From Dehalococcoidia bacterium (GTDB lineage: Bacteria; Chloroflexota; Dehalococcoidia; Dehalococcoidales; E44-bin46), in contig CP070810.1 of the NCBI GenBank assembly GCA_020343755.1, positions 766,041 to 791,730 of the forward strand: 25,690 nt of DNA. The letters are read 5' to 3'. Below the pieces are notes generated by a model. The model worked only from the letters and a program-made list of their open reading frames with translations. It searched no databases and was not told the DNA's origin. Position numbers and translations under genes: made by a program. This document shows positions 7,301-14,207 of the stretch, one piece after another. Position 1 is the stretch's first letter. The number at the start of each line of letters is the position of its first letter.

Positions 7301-7954
7301 CTACACACTCGCTTGTTGAAGGGCAGCGATTATTCTCTCGCCTACCTCAGCTACACTCCCCTTTCCATCCATCTCTAATAGCTTACCAGGCCGGTTATAA
7401 TAACCGATAAGGGGGGCTGTCTGGGCAAAGTAGACCTCCAGCCGCTTTTTAACAACTTCAACAGTATCATCAGGGCGTTGATATAGCTCACCGCCGCACT
7501 TATCACACCTACCCCAAACCTTGGGAGGCGAATCTATGGCGTGATATGGCGTCTGGCAATTACGACAAACCCAGCGTCCACTCAAGCGTTTTATAAGCTC
7601 CTCTTCAGGGACCCTGATATATACCACCTTATCTATAGCCTTAGCCTTCTGGACTAAAGCCTTATCCAATGCCTCAGCCTGCTTCAGATTCCTGGGAAAA
7701 CCGTCAAAAACCACCCCAGGTTCACAATCTGGAGCCGAGATACGCTCCAGAACCACCTGTATCGTTACTTGGTCAGGAACAAGCACCCCCTTTTCCATAT
7801 AAGACTTAACCTGCATTCCTAGCTCGGTTCCCTGCTCTACTGCCTGTCGAAACAGATCGCCAGAAGCAATATGAACCAAATTTAGCTCCTGAGCCACATA
7901 AGCAGCTTGTGTTCCCTTGCCTGACCCGGGAGCACCCAGAAAAATAATATACAC
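7301..7954 (-). CDS. adk: Adenylate kinase, long form with zinc-binding lid
   Basis: Adk catalyses AMP + ATP = 2 ADP and sets the adenylate energy charge. The P-loop is GAPGSGKGT (residues 7-15). The AMP-binding part includes SGDLFR and FDGFPRN. The lid (about 125-160) carries C130, C133, C150 and C153, a Cys4 zinc site typical of Gram-positive and thermophile-type long Adk. Its 217 residues are normal. GTG start, with TAGGAG 5 bases upstream and 8 bases after the secY stop. Confidence 0.97.
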   Translation of the reverse strand: MYIIFLGAPGSGKGTQAAYVAQELNLVHIASGDLFRQAVEQGTELGMQVKSYMEKGVLVPDQVTIQVVLERISAPDCEPGVVFDGFPRNLKQAEALDKALVQKAKAIDKVVYIRVPEEELIKRLSGRWVCRNCQTPYHAIDSPPKVWGRCDKCGGELYQRPDDTVEVVKKRLEVYFAQTAPLIGYYNRPGKLLEMDGKGSVAEVGERIIAALQQASV

Positions 7955-7962
7955 TCTTTCTC

Positions 7963-9264
7963 CTACTTGATAAAGCCTTCATAGCGTCGCATTACCAGTT
8001 GCGCTTCTATCTGCTTCATAGTATCCAAGATAACGCCAACCATAATAAGTAAGCCCATGCTTGATAGCTGTATCACCTGAATATTGGTAACCTCCCGAGC
8101 CAGGAAGGGCACTATTGCCACTACCGCCAGGAAAAGGGCACCCCCCCAGGTAATACGCCTAATGACCTGGTTAAGATAATCAGCGGTATGTTTTCCTGGT
8201 CGAATCCCGGGGATAAATCCTCCCTGCCGCTGTAAGACGCCAGGTAAATCCTGCTGCTGAAAGATTACCGTAGTATAAAAGAAGGTGAAGGCAACCACCA
8301 GCACAAAATAAATCCCCCAGTAAAACATTGAATTGGGATTAAACAGGTTCTGAATAGTGTTAGCAAAATTAGGGTCAGCCCCAGCTGGAGCCGCAAAGTA
8401 GCTAGCTATCATACCGGGGAAGATTACCAGTGACATACCAAAGATAAGAGGTATCATTCCGGCTGTGTTTACCCGCAGTGGGATATGGGTTGAGCCTGCC
8501 TGCCGATACATACGACCACCGCGAAAGACACTACGAGCATATTGAACCGGGATACGACGATGTGCCTCGGTAAAGACGACTATTACCGCCATAGTGGCTA
8601 TGGCTATGAAAGCATAAACTGCTAAACCAAGTCTGTTTCCGGCAGCTAAAAAGCCCTGACCTATCATGGTAGGTAGGGCAGCCACGATGCCACCAAAGAT
8701 TATTATAGATATACCATTACCAATACCATATTCAGTAATAAGCTCACCCAGCCAGACTAAGAACATAGTACCAGCTATCATGGCTAAAATCGTAGCCGCC
8801 ATCGGCAGACCAGGAGCACTAAAGACAGCACCTTCGCGCTGGAGCAAGATTAACTGCCCGTAAGCAGCAACACCGGCCATGGGCACAGTTAACCAGTGGG
8901 TATACTGATTAATCTTATTCCTGCCAGCCTCTCCCTCCTGGGAAAGGGCTTGCAGTCGAGGGATGATGGGCACCATTAACTGCATAACAATTGAAGCCGT
9001 TATATAGGGATAAACCCCCATCGCCACCACACTGAAATACCTCATGGCACCGCCACTAAACAGGTCTAGCATGCCCAGTAATGCATTGCGCTGAAATAGC
9101 TCCTGCAATGCTGCTGGATCCACTCCGGGAAGAGGCACATGAGCTATAAAACGGAATATCACCAGCATGCCTACGGTAAAGAGAATCCGGCGCCTTAAAT
9201 CGGGTATACGGATGGCGTCAAACATTGCCTGGAGTAATCGTGGTCTAGCCTGTCTTTGCCTCAC
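7963..9264 (-). CDS. secY: Preprotein translocase subunit SecY
   Basis: SecY is the central pore of the Sec protein-export channel in the inner membrane, working with SecE, SecG and SecA. The protein has 433 residues with ten hydrophobic segments. Signatures are RIPDLRRRILFTVGMLVIFRF before helix 1, the plug region SGGAMRYFSVVAMGVYPYI, GIGNGISIIIFGGIVA in the middle, and cytoplasmic loop 5 (PGIRPGKHTADYL). The GTG start overlaps the TAG of rplO by one base and is served by GGAGG within rplO. An ATG 13 codons later is a less likely alternative, as it lacks a good SD. Confidence 0.96.
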   Translation of the reverse strand: MRQRQARPRLLQAMFDAIRIPDLRRRILFTVGMLVIFRFIAHVPLPGVDPAALQELFQRNALLGMLDLFSGGAMRYFSVVAMGVYPYITASIVMQLMVPIIPRLQALSQEGEAGRNKINQYTHWLTVPMAGVAAYGQLILLQREGAVFSAPGLPMAATILAMIAGTMFLVWLGELITEYGIGNGISIIIFGGIVAALPTMIGQGFLAAGNRLGLAVYAFIAIATMAVIVVFTEAHRRIPVQYARSVFRGGRMYRQAGSTHIPLRVNTAGMIPLIFGMSLVIFPGMIASYFAAPAGADPNFANTIQNLFNPNSMFYWGIYFVLVVAFTFFYTTVIFQQQDLPGVLQRQGGFIPGIRPGKHTADYLNQVIRRITWGGALFLAVVAIVPFLAREVTNIQVIQLSSMGLLIMVGVILDTMKQIEAQLVMRRYEGFIK

Positions 9265-9710
9265 TACTCAACTTCCTCCACCGTGCCCCCTGCTGCCTCA
9301 ATCTTAGCTTTAGCCGCAGCAGAGAACTTGTTTGCCTTTACCAAAAGAGGATAATTAATCTCACCATCGCCTAGAATCTTGATTGGGTGCCTTAGAGATT
9401 TTACCACTCCGGCGGCTACCAATCTTTCCGGGGTTACCTCACTTCCAGCCTCAAACATATTAAGTTTACCTATATTAACCACACTATACTCAGTTCTAAA
9501 AATATTGACAAAGCCACGCTTCCGGGGCAAGCGTTTGATTAAAGGTAGCTGCCCACCTTCAAATCCACGGCCCATCTTACCGCCAGAACGAGACTTCTGG
9601 CCTTTACAACCTCGCCCTGAATAGGTGCCATGTCCGCTACCATCCCCCCGACCCACCCGCTTTCGGCTTTTCTTAGAGCCTAGGGCTGGGGAGAGTTCAT
9701 CCTGCCTCAC
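9264..9710 (-). CDS. rplO: 50S ribosomal protein L15
   Basis: L15 (148 residues) is a late-assembling protein running deep into domains II and V of 23S rRNA. The N-terminal half is the glycine/basic-rich extension (KKSRKRVGRGDGSGHGTYSG, then GQKSRSGG and FEGGQLPLIKRLPRKRGF). The C-terminal globular part ends with ANKFSAAAKAKIEAAGGTVE. GTG start overlapping the rpmD stop (GTGA), so it is very likely translationally coupled. secY follows with a one-base overlap. Confidence 0.97.
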   Translation of the reverse strand: MRQDELSPALGSKKSRKRVGRGDGSGHGTYSGRGCKGQKSRSGGKMGRGFEGGQLPLIKRLPRKRGFVNIFRTEYSVVNIGKLNMFEAGSEVTPERLVAAGVVKSLRHPIKILGDGEINYPLLVKANKFSAAAKAKIEAAGGTVEEVE

Positions 9711-9892
9711 GAGCTTTCCTCCTCTACCTTAACTAGATGCTTCACCTTATTAATCATACCTCGAATTGAACTACAGTCATTATGGGTAACGCTCTGATTT
9801 AGTCGATGAAAACCGAGAGCCTTTAACGTCCTCCTTTGAACCTCATTATAGCCAATACCACTCTTAACCCAAGTGATGTGTAGCTTAGCCAC
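9707..9892 (-). CDS. rpmD: 50S ribosomal protein L30
   Basis: This is the short bacterial L30 (61 residues), a ferredoxin-like-fold protein contacting 5S/23S rRNA near the central protuberance. Seen: AKLHITWVKSGIGYNEVQRR, LKALGFHRLNQSV, and IRGMINKVKHLVKV before an acidic end. The start is GTG, overlapping the end of rpsE by 8 bases; the next gene, rplO, overlaps its stop. The order rpsE-rpmD-rplO is that of the spc operon. Confidence 0.96.
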   Translation of the reverse strand: MAKLHITWVKSGIGYNEVQRRTLKALGFHRLNQSVTHNDCSSIRGMINKVKHLVKVEEESS

Positions 9893-10409
9893 TAGAAACT
9901 ACCTCCTCAACCTTAACCACTGGCTTACGCTTGGCTAACGCCTCCTTCGGATCTCTAAGCTGCATAAGGGCAAGCATCGTTGCCTTAGCCACATTAACCT
10001 TATTTGAGCTACCCAAAGATTTAGTCAAAATGTCCTTGATTCCAGCTGCCTCAACCACAGCCCGGATACTACCACCAGCGATGATACCGGTACCTGGTGC
10101 TGCTGGTTTTAATAACACCTTGGCTGCACTAAATTTAACCCCTATTTCATGGGGAATAGTATTCCCTGCCAGCGGTACTTTAATCAAATTCTTCTTAGCC
10201 ATAGCACTAGCCTTACTGATTGCCGCTGGCACTTCATTAGCCTTACCGGTGCCAATGCCTACATGCCCATTGCCATCACCGGTTACCACCAAGGCGCTAA
10301 AATTGAGGCGCTTCCCACCCATCATCACCTTAGTCACCCGATTAATATAGACTAACTTGTCACTTAGTGTCAGTTCTGTTGGGTCTATCTTGCTTCTTAT
10401 CTCCTTCAC
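9885..10409 (-). CDS. rpsE: 30S ribosomal protein S5
   Basis: S5 (174 residues) sits at the mRNA entry side of the small subunit, next to S3 and S4, and affects decoding accuracy. The N-terminal dsRNA-binding-like domain shows DKLVYINRVTKVMMGGKRLNFSALVV and GNGHVGIGTGKANEVP. The C-terminal domain shows AAPGTGIIAGGSIRAVVEAAG and KSLGSSNKVNVAKAT. GTG start, with GGAGG rather far (about 14 bases) upstream. It lies 18 bases after rplR. Confidence 0.97.
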   Translation of the reverse strand: MKEIRSKIDPTELTLSDKLVYINRVTKVMMGGKRLNFSALVVTGDGNGHVGIGTGKANEVPAAISKASAMAKKNLIKVPLAGNTIPHEIGVKFSAAKVLLKPAAPGTGIIAGGSIRAVVEAAGIKDILTKSLGSSNKVNVAKATMLALMQLRDPKEALAKRKPVVKVEEVVSSG

Positions 10410-10427
10410 CTACCTAAGAAGACCTCC

Positions 10428-10793
10428 TTAGAATTTCAGCCCTTCTTCCCGAGCTGCCTCAGCCAACGCCCTAACTCGGCCATGATACTTGTATCCGCCA
10501 CGATCAAAAACTACCTGGGTTATCCCTTTATCCAAGGCCCGCTTAGCCACCAAACTGCCAACAAGCTCAGCCTCGCCCGTCTTTGCCTTACCAACTAGCT
10601 TATCTCTTATCTCAGGGGCAAGGGTTGAGACGTGAGCTAGGGTATGTCCCTGCGAATCATCAATAACCTGGGCATAAATATGATTCAAGCTACGGAAAAC
10701 ACATAGGCGCGGCCTAGAGCTAGTGCCCCTCACCTTGGCTCTAACTCGGCTGTGTCTTCTAAGACGCGCTGTTCTGGTCTCAATTTTGCTCAT
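10428..10793 (-). CDS. rplR: 50S ribosomal protein L18
   Basis: L18 binds 5S rRNA and, with L5, anchors it to the central protuberance. Family text: RLRRHSRVRAKVRGTSSRPR, LCVFRSLNHIYAQVIDD, VVFDRGGYKYHGRVRALAEAAREEGLKF at the end. I chose the ATG at 10793 (121 residues, MSKIETRTARLRRH), 4 bases after the rplF stop with AGGTAGG just upstream; an in-frame GTG at 10808 would add five residues. Confidence 0.96.
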   Translation of the reverse strand: MSKIETRTARLRRHSRVRAKVRGTSSRPRLCVFRSLNHIYAQVIDDSQGHTLAHVSTLAPEIRDKLVGKAKTGEAELVGSLVAKRALDKGITQVVFDRGGYKYHGRVRALAEAAREEGLKF

Positions 10794-10797
10794 TATC

Positions 10798-11346
10798 CTA
10801 CCTGCCACTCTGCCTGCCTTTACCTGGCTTCAAGTGAACTAGCTCTCCAACATATCTAATACCCTTACCTTTATAAGCATCGGGGGGGCGAATAGCCCTA
10901 ATCTCGGCTGCCATCTGACCAACCGCTTCTTTATCAATTCCGGTAACCTTAACCCGATTTGTCCCCTCTGCAGCCAGAGACACACCGGGCAACGGTGATA
11001 CTTCCACCGGGTGGGAAAAGCCAACATGAAATATCAGCATATCCCCCGCCTTTTGAACCCGATAACCTACGCCTACTATCTCAAGATTTCTCTCAAAGCC
11101 ACTAGCTACCCCCTCTACCATGTTAGCCAACAGACTCCGTGTCAGTCCATGCAAGGAGCGGTGCTCTTTGCTGTCACTAGGCCGCGACACTATCAAGTTA
11201 TTATTATCTAAGGTAATTGACATATCAGGGTTAAAGCGACGACGAAGCTCCCCCTTAGATCCGGTTACAGTAACTTCGTTATCTTTATTAATACTTATTG
11301 CCACGCCTTCTGGCACAGTTATCGGCATCCGTCCCACTCTAGACAT
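10798..11346 (-). CDS. rplF: 50S ribosomal protein L6
   Basis: L6 binds 23S rRNA near the sarcin-ricin loop at the factor-binding site. It shows two repeats of the L6 fold; signatures are MSRVGRMPITVPEGV at the N-terminus, LVSRP..-like NNLIVSRPSDSKEHRSLHGL, GVGYRVQ, and the C-terminal PPDAYKGKGIRYVGE. The ATG at 11346 gives 182 residues, with GGGGTG 6 bases upstream. The open frame extends three codons further (MMY) but homologues start at MSR. Confidence 0.97.
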   Translation of the reverse strand: MSRVGRMPITVPEGVAISINKDNEVTVTGSKGELRRRFNPDMSITLDNNNLIVSRPSDSKEHRSLHGLTRSLLANMVEGVASGFERNLEIVGVGYRVQKAGDMLIFHVGFSHPVEVSPLPGVSLAAEGTNRVKVTGIDKEAVGQMAAEIRAIRPPDAYKGKGIRYVGELVHLKPGKGRQSGR

Positions 11347-11367
11347 ATACATCACCCCAACATTGGT

Positions 11368-11766
11368 TTACCACACATAGCATAATATCTCACCACCAAT
11401 TCCCTGGCGCCAAGCTTGCTGCCCTGTCATCACACCCTTGGGTGTAGACAGGATAGCAATACCCAAACCAGCATAGACACGGGGGATTTCCTTTCGCCCG
11501 GTATATACCCTTAACCCAAGCTTACTTACTCGCTCCAATCCAGAAAGGACTGGCTGATTTTTATCATCATATTTAAGGTGAATCTTAATTACCCGGTGCG
11601 CCTTACCCCTAAGCACCTCATAGTCATTAATGAAACCTTCGGCTTTAAGGATTCTAGTAATAGATAGCTTTATTCTTGAGGCTGGTATCAGCACCGAGTC
11701 ATGCCTCGCCATAATAGCATTTCGGATTCGGGTTAGCATATCAGCTATTGGGTCAGAAATAGTCAC
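11368..11766 (-). CDS. rpsH: 30S ribosomal protein S8
   Basis: S8 is a primary binder of 16S rRNA helix 21 and, in E. coli, represses the spc operon. Seen: ISDPIADMLTRIRNAIMARH at the N-terminus and STPKGVMTGQQAWRQGIGGE near the end. AAGGAG directly abuts an ATG at 11772 (no spacing) but stands 6 bases before the GTG at 11766. I therefore prefer GTG (132 residues, MTISDPIADML); the ATG start would add two residues. The gene follows rpsN by 34 bases. Confidence 0.95.
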   Translation of the reverse strand: MTISDPIADMLTRIRNAIMARHDSVLIPASRIKLSITRILKAEGFINDYEVLRGKAHRVIKIHLKYDDKNQPVLSGLERVSKLGLRVYTGRKEIPRVYAGLGIAILSTPKGVMTGQQAWRQGIGGEILCYVW

Positions 11767-11800
11767 CCCCATCTCCTTAGTCTTATTTTAGAACATCTAG

Positions 11801-11986
11801 TTACCAGCTTGATTTCCTTACCCCAGGAATCTGACCAGCCAGAGCCAGCCGACGAAAACAAATACGACACAAGCCGAACCTACGAATATAGGCACGAGGC
11901 CGGCCACACAAATAACACCGATTGTGCTGCTGCACCTTATATTTGGCAGGACGTTCCGACTTGGCAATCTTTGACTTTTTAGCCAT
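11801..11986 (-). CDS. rpsN: 30S ribosomal protein S14, type Z
   Basis: This is the short zinc-binding S14 (61 residues) of the small-subunit head. C24, C27, C40 and C43 form the zinc site (CYLCGRP and CRICFRRLA), and the protein ends in GQIPGVRKSSW, as usual for type Z. The ATG at 11986 (MAKKSKIAKS) has GAGGTAGG immediately upstream and lies 7 bases after the rplE stop. A longer open frame to 12007 overlaps rplE and is not supported. Confidence 0.97.
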   Translation of the reverse strand: MAKKSKIAKSERPAKYKVQQHNRCYLCGRPRAYIRRFGLCRICFRRLALAGQIPGVRKSSW

Positions 11987-11993
11987 TCCTACC

Positions 11994-12539
11994 TCAATCC
12001 TCCCCACTGAAAGGCATACCTAATGCCTCTAGCAGATGGCTACCCTCATCATCTGTCTTAGCCGTAGTGATAACTGACACCTCCAGTCCCCGTACCCTAT
12101 CTATACTATCGTAATCTACCTCGGGAAAGACGATTTGCTCCTTTAGCCCCAATGTATAGTTTCCCCAGCCATCGAAGGAGTTTTGGGGAACCCCTTGAAA
12201 TTCACGCACTCGAGGTAAGACAGCATTTACCAGCTTGTCAAAAAAGTCATACATGCGCTCCCCCCGCAGGGTTACCTTTAACCCAATAGGCATCCCTGTC
12301 CTCAACCTGAAGGAAGCAATGGATTTCTTGGCACGGGTTACCACTGGATGCTGCCCCGAAATAGCCGTCAAATCCCCTTCAGCTGCCTCCAGAGCCTTAG
12401 CATCCCGAATTGCCTCTCCCAAACCAATATTAAGCACTATCTTGTCTAAACGCGGTACCTGCATTATATTCTTATACCCATAGAGCTCCATTAGCTTGGG
12501 GATAACCTCTTTTCCATACCTTTCCTTGAGTCGTGACAT
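11994..12539 (-). CDS. rplE: 50S ribosomal protein L5
   Basis: L5 (181 residues) binds 5S rRNA and forms an inter-subunit bridge; its P-site loop contacts tRNA. Characteristic: MQVPRLDKIVLNIGLGEA, the TGQ-like AISGQHPVVTRAKKSIASF, LRTGMPIGLKVTLRGERMYDF and the C-terminal VITTAKTDDEGSHLLEALGMPF. The ATG directly follows the rplX stop (no gap), with GAGG 11 bases upstream inside rplX, so it is probably coupled. Confidence 0.97.
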   Translation of the reverse strand: MSRLKERYGKEVIPKLMELYGYKNIMQVPRLDKIVLNIGLGEAIRDAKALEAAEGDLTAISGQHPVVTRAKKSIASFRLRTGMPIGLKVTLRGERMYDFFDKLVNAVLPRVREFQGVPQNSFDGWGNYTLGLKEQIVFPEVDYDSIDRVRGLEVSVITTAKTDDEGSHLLEALGMPFSGED

Positions 12540-12866
12540 TTAATCAATTACCTCACCACAAGAGCGACAAATACGAACCCTCCTACCATCCTCCAAGGAG
12601 TGGAAGCCAACCCGGGTAGGATGATTACACCGGCTACACAATAGCATAACATTTGACACATGAATTGGTGCCTCCCGTTCTATTATGCCTGCCTGCCTAG
12701 CTTGACGTACCGCCCTGGTATGCCTCTTGATAAAGTTGATACCCTCTACCAGTACTTTCTCCTCCTCGGGGTAAGCAAAGCGAACCTTGCCCTTCTTACC
12801 CCTATCCTTACCAGCAATAACTAACACGGTATCATTCTTCCTAATGTTCACAGCTTGTCTCCTCAC
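12540..12866 (-). CDS. rplX: 50S ribosomal protein L24 with C-terminal zinc ribbon
   Basis: L24 is one of two assembly initiators of the large subunit and lies near the tunnel exit. The KOW motif is DTVLVIAGKDRGKKGKV; INFIKRHTR follows. The C-terminal part contains C77, C80, C100 and C103 (LLCSRCNHPTRVGF ... ICRSCG), a zinc ribbon seen in many bacterial L24 proteins. 108 residues. GTG start overlapping the rplN stop (GTGA), so coupling is likely. Confidence 0.97.
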   Translation of the reverse strand: MRRQAVNIRKNDTVLVIAGKDRGKKGKVRFAYPEEEKVLVEGINFIKRHTRAVRQARQAGIIEREAPIHVSNVMLLCSRCNHPTRVGFHSLEDGRRVRICRSCGEVID

Positions 12867-13231
12867 AAAACTTCAGGTGCCAGTGATATAATCTTGGTAA
12901 AATTCTTCGTCCTCAACTCCCTGGCTACTGGTCCAAATATTCGAGTTCCTTTAGGATTATTCCTATCGGTAAGAATCACAGCCGCATTTTCGTCAAATCT
13001 AATATAAGAGCCATCGGAGCGTCGATATGGCTGAGCGGTACGAATAATAACCGCCCTGACCACGTCTCCCTTCTTTACTACTGCTCCCGGAATGGCTCGT
13101 TTGACCGAAGCTACGATAACATCACCCACGCGGGCATATTTCTTCCTGGTGCCACCCAATACATTAATGCACATAATTTGTCGGGCACCGGTATTATCTG
13201 CCACCTTAAGTCTGGTATACGGTTGAATCAT
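12863..13231 (-). CDS. rplN: 50S ribosomal protein L14
   Basis: L14 (122 residues, the usual length) lies at the subunit interface with L3 and L19. It is almost entirely family consensus: MIQPYTRLKVADNTGARQIM, VLGGTRKKYARVGDVIVASV, KKGDVVRAVIIRT, and NPKGTRIFGPVARELR near the end. ATG start 23 bases after rpsQ with only a weak SD. Its TGA overlaps the rplX start. Confidence 0.97.
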   Translation of the reverse strand: MIQPYTRLKVADNTGARQIMCINVLGGTRKKYARVGDVIVASVKRAIPGAVVKKGDVVRAVIIRTAQPYRRSDGSYIRFDENAAVILTDRNNPKGTRIFGPVARELRTKNFTKIISLAPEVL

Positions 13232-13254
13232 GCCATTCTTGCCTAAGACTAATT

Positions 13255-13536
13255 TCAGGTTATTTCCTCAGGTTGAATCTTGACTACCTCTCCTTTGGTT
13301 ATTATCTCAGCTACCCGCCACCGCTTATGCCTAGAGACGGGACGAGTCTCTATAATCTTAACTAAATCTCCCAGCCCACACTTATTTTTTTCATCGTGGG
13401 CTTTGTATTTAACCACTCTCCTGATGGTCTTCTTATATAGAGGATGGCGCTTGGGTGTTTCTACTGCCACCACCACCGTCTTATCCATGCTATTACTCAC
13501 CACACGCCCAAACCTGATTTTGCGCTTTCCATCCAT
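13255..13536 (-). CDS. rpsQ: 30S ribosomal protein S17
   Basis: S17 is an early-binding OB-fold protein of the 5' domain of 16S rRNA. Seen: GRVVSNSMDKTVVVAVETPKRH, YKAHDEKNKCGLGDLVKIIE, and TRPVSRHKRWRVAEI. 93 residues, close to the usual 84-90. The ATG start is 4 bases after the rpmC stop and has no clear SD, which suggests translational coupling to rpmC. Confidence 0.97.
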   Translation of the reverse strand: MDGKRKIRFGRVVSNSMDKTVVVAVETPKRHPLYKKTIRRVVKYKAHDEKNKCGLGDLVKIIETRPVSRHKRWRVAEIITKGEVVKIQPEEIT

Positions 13537-13540
13537 AGGC

Positions 13541-13753
13541 TTAAGTTTTTGCCGGATGCTTTATACCCAGCTTCCTCTCCCTTATTATAGTCTCTAGCCT
13601 AGCAATCTTCTTTTTAACCCTCGGAATTTCGCGGTGGTTTACTAACTGCTTAGTAGCCAAGCGAAAGCGAAGGTTGAAAAGCTCCTGACGAGCTGCTTCT
13701 AATTGCTTTGTCAATTCCTCATCACTGAGTGCTCGAATCTCCTCAACCTTCAA
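13541..13753 (-). CDS. rpmC: 50S ribosomal protein L29
   Basis: L29 is a small two-helix protein at the tunnel exit; with L23 it forms the docking site for SRP and trigger factor. The sequence EEIRALSDEELTKQLEAARQ, then ELFNLRFRLATKQLVN and RVKKKIARLETIIRERK is classic L29. 70 residues. The start is TTG at 13753, overlapping the end of rplP by 11 bases, with AAGGAG 10 bases upstream inside rplP. Confidence 0.96.
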   Translation of the reverse strand: MKVEEIRALSDEELTKQLEAARQELFNLRFRLATKQLVNHREIPRVKKKIARLETIIRERKLGIKHPAKT

Positions 13754-14207
13754 CTTGGGCTAACTCCTTATGTACTGAATCACTGCTAACACCGGCACTG
13801 GCTTCCTTTGCCACAAATTTAGTACCAATAGGAAGCTTATATGATGCAAGTCGCATTGCTCCCCTGGCTACCTCCTCACCAACACCTCCCATTTCAAACA
13901 AGATTCTCCCCGGTTTAACCACAGCTACCCAATGGTCTAGGGAACCCTTGCCCGAACCCATACGGGTCTCGGCTGGCTTTCGGGTAACTGGTTTATCAGG
14001 AAAGATACGTATCCAGATTTTACCACCGCGCCGAATGTAATGGGTCATAGCCCGCCGGGCAGCTTCAATCTGCCGACTAGTAAGCCAGGCAGGCTCCAGT
14101 GCCTGCAAACCAAAGTCGCCAAAAACAATCGTGTTCCCGGCCTGGGCTTTACCCCGGCGGCGTCCTTTATGAGTCTTGCGGTATTTCACTCGTTTGGGTT
14201 GTAGCAT
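13743..14207 (-). CDS. rplP: 50S ribosomal protein L16
   Basis: L16 is a late-assembling protein that organises the A-site and peptidyl-transferase centre region. Family text: MLQPKRVKYRKTHKGRRRGK, FGDFGLQALEPAWLTSRQIE, GGKIWIRIFPDKPVTRKPAETRMGSGKG (in parts), and RLASYKLPIGTKFV. It has 154 residues, about 10-18 more than usual, because of a short C-terminal addition after the TKFV segment. ATG start with AAAGGAG 4 bases upstream; start and SD lie inside the rpsC frame, giving a 41-base overlap. Confidence 0.96.
   Translation of the reverse strand: MLQPKRVKYRKTHKGRRRGKAQAGNTIVFGDFGLQALEPAWLTSRQIEAARRAMTHYIRRGGKIWIRIFPDKPVTRKPAETRMGSGKGSLDHWVAVVKPGRILFEMGGVGEEVARGAMRLASYKLPIGTKFVAKEASAGVSSDSVHKELAQVEG

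Noticed and set aside
7963..9264. Possible second, accessory SecY system
   Set aside because: The length, motifs and spc-operon position are those of the housekeeping SecY; no accessory Sec genes are near.
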